Numbered from the stretch's first letter, positions 27,878 through 40,674 are shown. The stretch: DNA of 64,000 bases from Rozella allomycis CSF55 (GCA_000442015.1 KE561071.1:62001-126000), one strand, 5' to 3'. Notes: generated by a model from the sequence alone, not told the origin. Program-made: numbers and translations.

Positions 27878-30269
27878 ATGCCGGGCAGAAGTGAAGTATA
27901 TGCCACTTCGAATAACAATTTGTTAGCTAAAGACAAAAGAAGCTCGTATACCAGTGAACCCGATAGCATGGGCAACATCACTGTTGTTTCATTTGACGGA
28001 GAGGTTGCTTCTATTAATTTTAGTTCTCAAACTACACCCAAAGTATGTATTCCTTTCTTACAGGGTAGCACTTAGTTAAAATATTGTGTCAGAAGAAAGG
28101 TATTTTGCAATGGGAGTATTTTGGAATTAAAAGGGCGCTAATACCAAAGAAATCTGATATTTACATGGGTGATGCATAATTAATTGAATTATAGATGTGC
28201 CAAAGATATGGTTGGCAAGTGATATGGTCCTTCATGAACAAGGATGTGATTCAACTACAATTCTATTCATCGAAATCAAGTATTGGTTCATCGACGAAAT
28301 TCAAATTACAGATTACGTATTGCTCGCTGTTCTATATAAAGAGGTATTGAACTCTTACCATTTTTTCGAGTTAAGAAAGCAAATCCTTAGATCTTACGTT
28401 GAAATAGCCCATCATGATACAATATGTTATTTAGCCGCAATTAATTTCAAGCTTCAAGGACAGACATATTCAAAGTCTTTAGCATTAATCAAGTAAATTT
28501 ATGCTCTCTTGCCAGAACAAAGCGCCAAAAATATTGATCAGTACATTCCCTCGAAAATGAAAAAAGAAAGAAGGATAAATGATTGGTATAAAGACATTGG
28601 CCAATATTCCTACGCATTAAGTAATACGAATGGTTCCGGTATGAACTGCACTACCATAAAATGAAGGCTTGCAATTTGATTATATTAAGACTATCAAAAC
28701 AAAGGTCCCGATGTTTACAGGACTATACTACCCAGCGGGGTATAAAAATCGTGAAATGTTAAAGATTTACCCCTTGTTGCTTTCCTTGTCACCGGAGGGC
28801 ATTAGAATATATTCGAAAGTCAAAAACCAATATGTAAAATTTTAATATAGAAATTGAAAAAAAGCGTTTAAAAACATTTGTGAGCTATGGTTATCTTGAA
28901 TTTGAAGAAATGAAAGTACCAAATGGCAGCAACGGAACAACTCAGCTGTCACGCGGATCGTCTATAACATTTGACCCCGACGAAAATTTAAAAAATGACA
29001 AAAAATCGGCGAAATTAAGTGTTAGCCACTCTTATCTATCAGACCAAGAAATTATTGGAACAAATAGGATGATCTTTAAGTTATCTCTAAGTACAGTTGC
29101 CAAAGTACCTAGCTGGAAGCATTTAGATAGGAACTCAAATACAGCGTTTATTGCTTTTTTGCCGGAGAATCAGGATTGATAGATTCATGTCGGTTCTATA
29201 AAAACCAATTTAACTATCTTATTCAGATATACAACGAGTCACCAAATCATTTCTTATACATTAACGTGCAACTCAAAGATAGGAGCGTCGTAAAGAAAAT
29301 GGAGTACAATATGCATACAACGCCAAGGGTAGGTTATTTCTTTAATCATTTTAGGAACTTTTATACCAATTTGCCCAAAAGGCTGGACTAAGGAATGTGG
29401 ACTATTTTCAATTAACAATTAGCATAGATGACTGCCGTAAACAAGATTTATTATTTTTTCAGATAAATATTTACAAATGGACGACAGCATGTTCCTTCAA
29501 GGGGTCCATATAACGTCATATCTAGAAATTCACCCTATTGAATATCCGAATGATTTTGAGGCCTTTGAATACCTAGAAAAATATATTTTTTACTTGGAAG
29601 TACATTTTTATTTCCTAAAATATAGATTCAAGATAACTTCCTCAAAGGTTTTCTATTAATTAAGGATCCAGATGCAATACAAATGGCCGCATTAACATTA
29701 GTTATATCCTCAGATTCCGAATCAATTGACTTGAAAAAGTAAAAAGTTAGAGTAAAAATTATCAGCATCGATCAAAATAAATTATATCCTCCTCTTTCAC
29801 CTTCAGAAAAGAGGAAGAAAATTTTTGATGCATACAACCAAACTATGGAAAGGTCTAAAGAACCCGCCATTGTCAAATTTCTTAAAATAGCACAGACATC
29901 TTTAAATTTTGGGATAATTTTTTATGATGGAATAGTAAGCTCATGCGAAATCAATTTTTTAAGATCCCGAAAACTCTAGACAAATGCTACATGGGAATAG
30001 GAAGAAATGGATGCTGCGTATTTAAAGATTTTGTATAATATATTTCAAGTTTTAATTAGGAAATATTGGGCTTTTATAGGTTTGGATTTGAGCTTCGTGA
30101 GATAACTAACATGGGTGATACCTTGAAGATAACTGTCAAAGCGTCAAGGAATGCCGATGAAAAGGTAACAATTTAATACTTGAAAGCATAGATTGTTCAA
30201 GTAGTCACTCAGCATACCGACGAAATCTTGAGCCTTTATAGCTATTTTAAGCAAAACAATTCCATTTAA
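27878..30269 (+). CDS. tandem-FERM-domain protein
   Basis: About 686 residues in 13 exons with introns of 26-31 nt. The first FERM runs from about 27970: an F1 ubiquitin-like part (ILQWEYFGIKRALIPKKSDI, IWLASDMVLHEQG), an F2 helical part (YVEIAHHDTICYLAAINFKL, NIDQYIPSKMKKERRINDWY) and an F3 PH-like part (MFTGLYYPAG, LLSLSPEGIRIYSK). The second FERM starts near 29230 (LYINVQLKDRSVVKKMEYN, YLQMDDSMFLQGVHI, DPDAIQMAALTLV, KLYPPLSPSEKRKKIF) and ends with an F3-like part (CYMGIGRNGCCVFKDFEILG). The two halves meet at 29160-29180, where the frame shifts by one base beside an in-frame TGA. I see no convincing intron there, so an indel or sequence error is likely. FERM proteins link membranes to the cytoskeleton. 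Confidence 0.72.
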
Positions 30270-30440
30270 GAATTATATGTTTATCGAATCAAAAGCCCTT
30301 AACTTGGCGATATAATAAAAAGGACTCCTTTTATCTGAAATGCCATTGACTTTTTTATTTAAAGTCCGCGACATTCACCAAAATTCAATATTCATTATTT
30401 ACATATTTCCACTCTAAAGAGCCCTTTTTAAACATCCAAA

Positions 30441-31288
30441 ATGCTAAAATTTGAGATATTAATACCTTATGTTATCATACATACGATATTACCCATATTA
30501 GCAATCGTCTTTTTAATTGATAGCATTACCGTCAGACTGTTGTATTTTGCATTGATAGTTGTTTCTCAGTTCTATTATTATAAACTGGTTACAAGCAGCC
30601 CAGGAACACCTAAATCGATCCCTAAAGAAAAATGGGATGATATTGCGAATCTAAATATTAGCGACGGCAATATTGATGATGTCTTCTTGTGTAAAATATG
30701 TCGGGCCCTAAAACCCATCCGCACAAGGCACTGCAGAGATTGTAATACATGCATATTGAAGTTTGGTAAGAAATTGCTCATAATATTAAAGATCATCATT
30801 GCTTTTTCATAATGAACTGTGTTGGTGCATTAACTCAAAAAACATTCATATTTTATCTATTTTTTGAATGCATTGTGTGCTCTACAACGGCGATTGTGGT
30901 ATGTCATAATTTCGATCAACTCATGTAGGCGTTTTCAAAGCCTAAGATGTTTAGCATTTTAATTGGCTTTGTTTCTTCAATATTTGCAATTTTAACTTTT
31001 GGCTTGTTAATCTATCATTTATTCCTTGTAATTACAAATCAGACAACATGGGAACATCTTCGATCACCCTTCAGGATGGGCCCCGAATCAGATAGGATAG
31101 TCCCATACTTGCAGCCATTTCAAGACGAGCACTATATATTTGACCAAGGAATCATACGAAATTGGAGACAAATATTCCATGTGAATGAAAAACTTTCAGA
31201 TCTTCATCGTTTGTGGATGGATCAATACCGAAAAGCGGAATCCAATCCAGATGAAATGAAAGAAAACATATTAAACAATTGTTTTTAA
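30441..31288 (+). CDS. DHHC-type palmitoyltransferase
   Basis: 263 residues in three exons (introns 30766-30791 and 30899-30928). Two membrane segments precede the cysteine-rich domain (CKICRALKPIRTRHCRDCNT, CILKFDHHC), which is followed by NCVG, then two more membrane segments and the TTWEHLR copy of the TTxE motif. This is the normal order of the family, which S-acylates proteins at ER/Golgi or other membranes. Between DHHC and NCVG there are three residues (FFM) where four (P-W-V/M-x) are usual, and the Pro-Trp pair is absent. The first intron ends exactly at the Asp codon of DHHC, so this spacing does not depend on splice choice. Confidence 0.93.
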
Positions 31289-31372
31289 ATAAATAGATGT
31301 TTTAGAGAATGAAAGAATTTTTCTTGAAATTTCTGGTCAACAAACCCTCAATTCTTGGCTCAAGTTTAAAAT

Positions 31373-33421
31373 ATGGGGTATTTAGGAATACGGGACTTTG
31401 AAGACTTTTCATCTGCAATATCTAGTTCATTACCTCACGGAATTTTGTTATTTGTTGGATTGGATGTTGACAGTTTATGTGCCTGTAGAATACTGACAGT
31501 AAGAAGATGTGATATAGTTGATAAAGGAATTGCTAAAACTTGATTTTATACCATTTCGGATTGTGCCTGTAGTTACAGTTAGTGATGTTACCAGAGCCAA
31601 TGAGAGTTTCTTTTTGGCCAATGTAGATGAGCAAGTGGTAAATAAATTACAGCAAGAAAACTTAGCCACGAACAATTATTATGATCAATTGTGCTGGATT
31701 ATTAGATGTTTCAGAAATAATGGGACTCGATGAAGACGAATTGACAACAATATATATCATAGATTCACACAGACCCTTAAACTTGTACAATGTGTTTGGA
31801 AGTGAAAGAGTATATTTAATATTACCATAATAAGTAGATTTATGTTATTGACGATGGTGACATTGAAAGCCACGAAAACGATTATTTGAAAGCATTTGAG
31901 TATCTTCAAGTAAATAAATACAAATCTAAATAATATGATAAACGAATTTGATGAGCAACAAGATGAAGAAGATGAAGATGACTCTGATAATGAATCAATT
32001 GATTCATTGGATTTAGACCCATCCAAAAGTGTTATTGCAAATGCACAGATTCCATATAATGTAAATTGTTGAGATGTTAATAACTAGGAATTAGGAAAAA
32101 AAGATAAGCGGAAAAGAAAGGCTGCTTACGAAGAAAGCTGGAAACATTATTGTACAGGATTATATAAAAGCACGCCTTGTGCTTATTTAATGTATTTATT
32201 ATCAACAGAAGTATCAAAAGCGACTTCAAATACCCTTTGGTATTATTTCATTTCAAAAATAAATTAAAGGTGGTGCATGACAAGTGTCACTGAAGCTTAT
32301 TTGTCATTTTCGATGAATGAAGAAAAATATTTATTTCTTTATGATACTTTAAAAAATGAAATATCAAAATACAATAATTTTGTAGAGAGTAATGCGGAGT
32401 TGGACAAAGAAAATACATTCATGTCTACAGAACGATTAGAATTGTTTAAAGACGATAACATTGAAGCTAAACGCGAATTAAAGTTCTTTTTAATGAGACA
32501 CTGGACGTTGTATGAAAGCATGATGTACTCGTCGTTTCTTATAACGCGGCTTCGAACTTGGAACGAAAAGGGAAAAATGAAATTAGATTTAATGTTATCT
32601 AAGATTGGGTAACAAAAGTTTTGCTGAATAATTAAAGGATTCCGCTATCAATTTGCAAGGGTCCCTTTGGGTTGATTGAAAAAGAAATTCAAAATGATTT
32701 TACGGATAAATTTGAAAAATATTCAGAAGAATTTAGAGTCACGGAATTTGAATTTGATTCGTTTATTAGAAGATATGGAATGAAACTTACTATATCAGCT
32801 AGTGACATGGTATACGCTCTTTACGCCTTATTGGATCCTATTTCAACCGACAATCTATCTCTATTTTATTCTGCTTATGATGCATTAGATTCGTAAAGAT
32901 ATATCTCAGCGTTAATAGAAATAATCATTCCATCCTAATCAAAGGATTAGATATGGCAAAAGAAGTTCAAAGATTTCTTGTTGAACAAGGAAATTCAATT
33001 ATTCTAAATAAACGAATAACTCCATTAAAGTCTTTTTATTTAGCCATGATGAACAATGCGAATTCATCGTGGCTGAAGAAACCAAACGTTCTAAAACAAT
33101 TAGCTGTTCATTTAATGACTGCTTTAAAAGTATTATATTATTTGGGTTTAAATAAAGGAAACGGGTAGAGATGTTACGAATCCCTTTGTGGTCGCCGCAA
33201 AGGACGATACCTCTAGAATCTTAACAAGCGTCTCGTTTGATAAAAAGTATATTAATTTCCATTCCATTTCATCTAGTAAGACAGTGAATGCCTTTCAAAA
33301 AACTGCACAAGATTTAAAGTGTAGCATTGAAGAATTGGATGTCATTAAAACTTGTATAAAAATCGAAGAAATCGACCTACAGCCATTCCTACAGCGATTA
33401 ACATATTCATTAATGGAATAA
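31373..33421 (+). CDS. CDC45: CDC45 replication factor
   Basis: About 601 residues in nine exons; introns are 26-30 nt apart from one of 46 nt. Family marks: GILLFVGLDVDSLCACRIL, IIMINCAGLLD, YIIDSHRPLNLYNVFG, an acidic loop (DEEDEDDSDNE), WKHYCTGLYKSTPCAY, a TLWW motif in the membrane-like helix, FFLMRHWTLYESMMYSSF, RRYGMKLTISASDMVYALYA, and NPFVVAA near the end. CDC45 joins MCM and GINS in the replicative helicase. At 33160-33170 the frame is broken: homology runs straight through but one extra base (in GGGTAG) brings a TAG into frame. A base error or a real frameshift is possible. Confidence 0.93.
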
Positions 33422-33465
33422 ATTTTATAGAAAAGATAAACGTATTATATATAAATGCATGTTTA

Positions 33466-33960
33466 TTAATTATTTAATTCGTATAGTTTTTGTATAATCG
33501 TTCGTTTTTGAAAAGGATTAAAGCCTCTTATTATTTGCATGCACTCTTCAACAGCGGAATTCACGTCTACAATCTTTTCTTTTGTGCGAATAACTTCCTT
33601 TTCCTCTTGTTTGTTTGCAGTTGCTTGCAATTTAGGCGTTTGAATGTAGTCCAAGGTGTTTTGAAATTTCGAGACATTTAAAAGATGCTTCTTAAGAAAA
33701 AATAGGAATTCAGACAATGATTGCTTCTTATTCATATTCAATTCTTCTCTGTATCTTTTAAAATTTTCGGCCACATCCAAGTCAACTTTGAAAGCCAAAG
33801 CGGGCTCAGATGTAGAAATTTGGTTATGAAAGTACACATTGTGGCTAGGATAAAAATTTGTCTGTCTAAGAAGGTTTTGTGGATATTTATTGCTTGATGA
33901 ACAAAGATGATAGACTAAGATTGGTGAAAAGGATTGTGGACTGATCTGGATAACCGACAA
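33466..33960 (-). CDS. unrecognised protein
   Basis: 164 residues, one exon, from ATG 33960. The first ~50 residues are polar and variable. Residues ~60-110 (LDVAENFKRYREEL, SLSEFLFFLKKHLLNVSKF) and the C-terminus (VEECMQIIRGFNPFQKRTII) look helical and possibly coiled. No signal peptide or membrane segment. I cannot name a family; it converges on CDC45 with 44 bp between stops. Confidence 0.5.
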   Translation of the reverse strand: MSVIQISPQSFSPILVYHLCSSSNKYPQNLLRQTNFYPSHNVYFHNQISTSEPALAFKVDLDVAENFKRYREELNMNKKQSLSEFLFFLKKHLLNVSKFQNTLDYIQTPKLQATANKQEEKEVIRTKEKIVDVNSAVEECMQIIRGFNPFQKRTIIQKLYELNN

Positions 33961-34024
33961 GGTTTGATTAATACATTGACTTGAACAATTACTAAAATAT
34001 TGTAAAAATTGATTTAAAATAAAA

Positions 34025-35571
34025 TCAAGCTAAATTTGGCGTATTCTTTTTCATTACCTCTTCTGATGGCGAGCTCTTTATTATTTCCTTGAACAAGTGA
34101 ACCAAATCTTTTTCAAATTCTAAGAGTTTCATTTCTGTACACAATAAAAGAATAAAATGCTTTTAAATCGTCTAATTACGTTTACCAATGAGTGGAGATA
34201 AATTGAATTGGTTGAAAAAATGGACTCTTTAAACTTTGTCAGAAATTGAGAAACAAATGAAATAATTCTTCTCTTGTGTGACTTTTTCAAAAAAATTTAA
34301 CTAAATTTACAACAAGCAAAGAGTTTGGAAAGCATGAAAGGCACGAGATTTTATGGAGTGACGTTTTACTCTCCAAATTCATCAACAAGGCCTGATTAAG
34401 TATTTTCTTTCCTAAATCCATTAAAAACTTACTTTGAATTTCTCATTGAAAAAGTAGAGCCTCTTAATAACAAGTTTTGATACTTGCAAAGGCTGCAACA
34501 CGTCTTTGTGAGACTATTAAAGACAAATATTTATTTTTACACTCTTTAGTATAAAATTGATTATTCTTTCCACTTGAACATTATTTATTTTGGCCAGCAA
34601 CACGGGTAATACTTCGGATTGCAAATATCCCACAAAATGGCATTTTCCATTAAACTTTAACAATAAATTTATTCCAATCGATGGATTTAATTTGGTTACT
34701 TTGATAAAACAAGCGGCAATATTTTTGAGCAATGATATTTCATTTCTATTACTCACAAATAGAATGCCAAAAGGGATTCCCGATCGTATTATATCAATTA
34801 TTTTAGTTGCAGTGAATTCTATAACTGAATTGTCCCCCAAATGATTTGAATAATGTGAAAAAATAAATGGCAAGAGAATCTCAAATATGAAAAAGGTGAA
34901 TACTATTTGTTCATCAGTCTCCATCCACGAGCATTGAAAATTATCTCGACAAAAAATTAGATAGACTTGAATTTTGTGTAAAAATTGATAGTTCAAGCCA
35001 TCAGCAATTTCAAATATTGCCTTTAGACAAGTTGTCATTATCTTTTCCAGCACAGCTGCATTCTTTTCTAAAACGGATTCTGTTCTTTTAGTCAAATTAT
35101 TTTTATAATATAATCTACAAATTCATCCAAATTTCTTTACGAATAAATGATGGCACAGAATTTTATGCAATATAAAGACAATTCTTTAAATTCCTCCCAC
35201 GAAGAATTTTTTAGAATTTCAATCAATTCAACTTTTATATTTGCTAGTAGTTTAATATCTGATAATTTATCATCGGAAACGCATTGTTCATAATCAATCT
35301 GTGTAGTAATATAAACCAGCCTTTTGATGGCTGCAAGTTTATCTGATATCTTGGCAGCGATAATATAAGAAAGGCATTTTGATGTAAATGTTTTTCCCAG
35401 ATGCCAACTGGTAGACAAGGTTGCCGCATGCTCATCTAGTAAAGACCAACCAAGATTTTTACAGGAAAGATTTCCATTTTCTATGTTTTCAACTACATAC
35501 TTTATATCAGATTCTGAATAAACAGACCTACTACGATCAGCTAAACGTGAAACAATTAGTTCAACGCTCAT
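34025..35571 (-). CDS. unrecognised all-helical (HEAT-like) protein
   Basis: 470 residues in six exons; five introns of 26-29 nt, and the spliced length divides exactly by three. The protein is a run of amphipathic helices (SWLGK-like and LKNIAACFIKVTKLNPSIGI patterns) that suggests HEAT or ARM repeats. I found no catalytic or binding motif and do not recognise a family. Its start lies 50 bp downstream of the RasGEF stop on the same strand. Confidence 0.65.
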
Positions 35572-35620
35572 TGAGAAAAATCTTAAAGTAAAAATGTCAA
35601 AAAAGATTTTATTACAATAA

Positions 35621-38575
35621 TTAGTCTTTTGGTTCTATCAGCAAGGAAAAATTGTATTGCTCTGATTCAGATTTAAGCAATCCTTTATCTTTGGTTAAGA
35701 ATTCTTGAATTATTGAAAAGCAAATAAACGAATATTGCTTTCTTTTAAATAAATATATTTGTTTAAATATGGGATAAATTATTTTTAATTTTTGGAAATT
35801 AATTAACTCTGCATCAATGTAGTTGGAATACGCATCATTTATAAAGGTTAAATCTTTCAGGTATAGACCCATCCTAGTCAAAAATATGAAAGGAGTTTAC
35901 CATGGAATACATGGACCATCAATTGATTGATCTGTCTCTTTTCTCAGTAATTCGTAATTTCTCTCAGCGGAAACAATAGAGTTAACTGATTGATATATAT
36001 TTGAATACTTTTTGGGAAGCATATCCCAAGTATGACGCAATCTATGAATAGAAGCGCTTTGTAGGGCAGTAACTATCGCTTTTGAACAGTTAAAGTTTTT
36101 TAAATTCAAAAGTTTCTAATTACAAATTCACCAACTTTTTACTTGGGCTGTTAATATGAAATGTCGAAGACAACGTGATCTCTCTTTTATTGAAGTTGAT
36201 GAAAGTATTTCAGTTATAACCCATTGAGTTACCTAGATTACTCTCTTGAAATCAAATTACAAAATTAAATCTTTGGATCATATTGGAAACATCTTGATCG
36301 TGTTTCTCTATTAAAGATTTAACTCTTATTTTATTGAATACATTTTGATCAATTAAGGTAAGCTGCCTGGCAAGTTCCAAAGGGTCCAGCGCTAAAAGGA
36401 AATTTGTTTCCATTTGCTTTGGGAGAATAGGAGATGGAGGGATTCTTTTTAGAAATTTATTATGCTTTAAATAATCGACCTGCGATTTCATTATGGAATA
36501 TGCCTTTGAAAATTGATCTTTTACATGACTCTCTAATCGCTCAACAAAATCTTATTAAGTTACCAATGAAATTGTCCAATATATTTAATATGTCGGGCTC
36601 ATTGTCGTAATAATCATCATAACAAAATTCTAACAACTTTTGAATAAATTCCAAAACCCTTGTTCAAGGCACCATTGACGGTTACTTCAAACGAATTGGA
36701 ACAACAATTTGGCATTCAGAATATTTAGATTTTGGAATCTCTATGTTTTCTGCATGTTTATATCGCATCATTAAAAGCTTAACTAGTGCATTAGATGTAG
36801 TATACAGAGGGTAGCAAAAAATAAACGCTTCTTCAATTTCATTATCACCTTCAGAATTGAATCTAGTATAGTTTACTTATCGGGGAGAACCAACAAATTC
36901 TTTCAACAATCTTTTCCAGTGTTGCTCCCTTAACTGTTTTTAACGAGAAATCAGGCTCTTTCAACATTGACTGAGGCGAGAATAGAGAGTTTGAAGAATT
37001 AGAAATGGTTGAATTTCTCTTTGGGCGGTTTTTAGGTGTGACGCTAACATCGGCAGGTAAATTAACCATAGAAGAATTGAATTGAAATTCATTCCTTGGT
37101 GTTGAAGGCTTTTTAGTATCAAATAAAATTCCAGTTTTATCGTTTTCTAAAACCTTGGTGTACATTAATAGACTTGGATGTAATGGGGAATATGGTATCC
37201 AAAGCTTTTTTACGTGCGTTGGCTCTTCATCGTCAGTTATAGTTGGCAATGAGTGAGAGTTGTTCCAATTGGAAGTAAATGCTTTGTAGGTAAACGTTCT
37301 CGTTAAAATTTTTCTGGTTAGTAAATTCTGCGCAAACGTCTTGAACGTTTTATCGTCCGAGTTTATTTCTTCTGTTCTCTTTTTATAATCTTCAAGATCT
37401 AATTTCGAGCTTAGATTTCTAGAACTTCGCTTTGAGTTAATCTTTGACTTGTCCAAATCCTCAATTGCTAAAATTATATCTTTAAATGTTGAGCTTGCGT
37501 CAAGTACTGAAATAGTTTCATATTTATCTTGAAGTTGAATTATTTGTTCAACCAGTTTGGAGAGCAATAATTCTAAATTTTCCTGATTCTTTATCTTGTC
37601 GATCTGAAAGCCTCTACATGATATCACTGAAAACATTTCCCTTGTCATTTCTTTCAGACGAGAAGCTTCAGATTTGATTTCCACTATAACCCTCTTGTCG
37701 TTCTCTTTTATTAAATCGGCAATTTTAGGCAAACATTTCAAGTTGATGTTTTCTTTCAATCGGTCGAGCATTCTTGCTTTATAAACAACCACTAAATCCA
37801 AGGAAACGGGTTCATCGTGTAAAAAATTGTTTTCTAGGTCTTTCAATGACGATTTCATTCTTTGCAAAACAAAATGACATTGACTAGATGCAGTATGCGT
37901 GGGTGAAAGGTATAACGCAGAAGTTACAGACTTTAAAACATCAAAGCAAGCTGCACAAGTTATAGAGTAAAATTGATAAGATAAAGGGAATCTCTTCTCG
38001 CAATAATGGTCTAGTTGCAACAAAGAAAATGTAATTTCGGTAAACACTTTTTTCATATATTTCTGCCAGAGAGAATCACTGTAAACATTTCTTTGTAATA
38101 AATTTTCAGCGAGTAAATCAATCTCACCATAAATGACCCGGAAAAAGTTTATCAATTCAGCTTCAGTATTGAATTTTACCATAAACTTGACGTTAACACT
38201 TTTTAAGCATTCAGAAATAATAGAAATTTCTCGAGTTAATTCCTTGTATAGTTTATCCAACATTTCAACTTCTTGGCCGGTTGAATGGTTAAAAATTGCT
38301 TTTTTCACTTGTTCTATCAATTCAAACACGCATTGTGATATATATTCAGACTCTAATGTGCATGTATGATTCTTGGATATTTTTTCGAGTACTGATTTCA
38401 GCCAGTCTATTGAACAAGAGACATGTTTAATTATTGCGCTCAGCCGTTTTGTTAAACTGACAACAAGCTCGTAATTACATTCAGTAAACGCATTTTTTAT
38501 ATTATTGCTGCAAGTTGAGATATCCGTTTCCAAGTATGTTACATAGCCAGAGTAATCAAATAGTAACTTTGACAT
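35621..38575 (-). CDS. Ras guanine-nucleotide exchange factor (CDC25 homology)
   Basis: 928 residues in seven exons with introns of 27-31 nt. The first ~430 residues are helical with coiled-coil-like stretches, followed by a Ser/Pro-rich linker. A RasGEF N-motif follows (GATLEKIVERI, EEAFIFCYPLYTTSNALVKL), then the catalytic CDC25 domain: LDPLELARQLTLIDQNVFNK, VTQWVITEILSS, LKNFNCSKAIVTALQSASIH, RLRHTWDMLP, then PCIPW and MGLYLKDLTFIND, and INFQKLKIIYPI. This is the full order of a RasGEF. It activates a Ras-type GTPase; the long helical N-terminus is not like SOS or yeast Cdc25, and I cannot say which pathway it serves. Confidence 0.93.
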
Positions 38576-38711
38576 ATGTAAGTAAGCCACAATTAATGTT
38601 AGGCGATATACTTTTATTTCTTGACCTTACCTTCGACCTTTTAATACTTTAAATAAATAAAATAAATTGTTTTTATTAAATGTTCATTTTTGAAATTTCA
38701 AAAAAGATTTT

Positions 38712-40674
38712 ATGACTTCGTTGGAAAACTATGGAAAGTTTGATAAAATACAGGTATCTGATAGCGACAATGAAGAAAAAAACAAGAAAAAGGAAGTAAA
38801 TGAAGGCGACGTGGAATCGGAGAAGAGTGAGTTGGAATCGGAGGTAGAAGAGGAGAGTTCTGTTTTTGATGATCTTTTCCGCAATATGAATGAAAAGCAT
38901 TTTAAAAGCTGGATGGAGAATATAACGACCAACTCTGGCAGGCTCTCTGATGTCAAAATTAGACAGCAGGACAAGAATACTTTTATTGTGGAGCCTGTGT
39001 TCCAGAAAAAGGAGCAAAATAAAAAGAATAAGAAAGGAAATGAAAAGAAAAATAATGAAAGTGAGGCTGGTGCTGGAAAGAGTGTGAGTGAGAATTCAGC
39101 GTCTCAATTTGAGGTGATGGAAAAGAGGTACAAGGAGAAGATTAGAGAAAGAAGAAGTGATGCCAAACACCGACACTGCCCTGATGATTTACCAACCATT
39201 TACGGCTACGCTCCATATTTGTCTAGTTTGGATATTCTTCCTGAAGAAGCGTACAATGAACCACCAAAAGATGAATATTTTGAGCAACTAAGAAAAGGAA
39301 ATTTGTTTCCCCAGTTTGGCGCTGACCGGGATAGTGCTTTGCCTGATGGGTTTTGCCCATCTGACGACAGTGACGATGATGACCCAATAATGCTGTAAAC
39401 AACAAATTAAATAAAAATAGACCATTCTTTGGTATTTCGCCAAAGCAAGTGGATAATTTGCAAAAAATAATTGCAAATTATGCCTTGAATAAAATCCAGG
39501 AAGAAGCTGCTAATGTATCGTATGATAATGTGTATTATGTTTTGCATATTCGTATTTGTGAAATAAGACCAGCGATATGGCGCCGAGTTAGAGTGCCAGC
39601 AGCTATTTCATTGTCGATGTTGCATGATAGAATCTTGGGGCCTGTTTTAGGATGGTGTCGAAATTATCATTCGTATTTGTTTGCGTTGCCTTCGATGATG
39701 TACAAGAAGAAGAGAAAGCCACATCCAAAGCATGATATTTCGTAAATTTTAATTTTGGCGATTAAAAGATTTGGGCCAGTTAGATCGTTGGCAGTTGATA
39801 TGATGCATCGATTGACTAGACGCGGAGGTTCTTGTATGATAGATGATTCGAAAGTGTGTTTGGGGGATTTATTGAAACACCCTGGTCAATATTTGAAATA
39901 CATTTACGATTTGGGCGATTGTTGGTAAGGGAATGTATTATTGATGATAGGAAACATATTATAACATTGGAGGAAGTGATTCATAATCTGCCAGAAAACC
40001 AATCAGCGTTTTCCTTGTTGGAGGGTAGAAGGGATTGCCCACCAGAAGTAAAATGATAAAAATGAGTAATAAAGGATTGTGGCAGTATGAAGGCTTATTG
40101 CGAGAAACTTTATCAATTCGCACATTGCAAGGATCAAAAGTATAAAGATTCAATCGAGGCGTTATTCACAGCTAAAAATAGATTCCACCGAATTTCTGGG
40201 TCATTAGATGGATCTTTTCCAAATATCAATGCGTTTGATCCATCGTATTTTGATTTTGAAGGAACAAATGAGGCAATGGTTAGAGCGTTGAGATCCAAGG
40301 CATCACAGTTGGAAGACAGCCAATTTCTACATTTTCCGAAAGACAATCAACCAGGGAAGCCATTGAGAAAAGGTCCTTCTACAAAGATTTGTACGTTTTG
40401 CTTGAAGCATGAAAGCGAAGTGAAGAAGCGCGGGACCAAACTTAAATTGTGTTCACGATGTAGAAATGTTCATTATTGTTCTGTTGAGTGTCAAAAAGAA
40501 GATTGGAATAATCATAAGAGACTTTGTGTTGATTTAGCGTCGCTTGTTGGGCTTCCAATTGAAGATGAGCCTAAACCAAAGCACGTGACGCCTGAGCCAC
40601 AAGAGCCAGTGAATGAAACTGTTTCGACGTCAAAGAATAAAAAGAAAAAGAAAAACAACAAGAAACGTAAATAA
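38712..40674 (+). CDS. pRiA4b-ORF3-like / MYND zinc-finger fusion
   Basis: 618 residues in five exons; introns 39395-39420, 39742-39768, 39925-39950 and 40048-40074, all 26-27 nt and in phase. The N-terminal ~230 residues are acidic and end in a DDSDDDD run. The middle matches the plasmid pRiA4b ORF-3 family: YVLHIRICEIRPAIWRRVRV, ILGPVLGWCRNYHSYLF, YDLGDCWKHIITLEEV and CPPEDCG. The C-terminus has a MYND zinc finger (CTFCLKH, LKLCSRCRNVHYCSVECQKE, HKRLC) and a Lys-rich tail. The acidic part could be mistaken for a separate gene ending at 39398, but the first intron joins it. The domain mix suggests a protein-interaction role; the function of the pRiA4b part is unknown. Confidence 0.85.

Noticed and set aside
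36868-36881. 14-nt intron in the RasGEF gene
   Set aside because: It breaks the frame; the 28-nt alternative fits.
39398-39449. Gene boundary between an acidic protein and a pRiA4b/MYND protein
   Set aside because: A 26-nt intron at 39395-39420 joins them in phase, and the downstream part has no ATG of its own.
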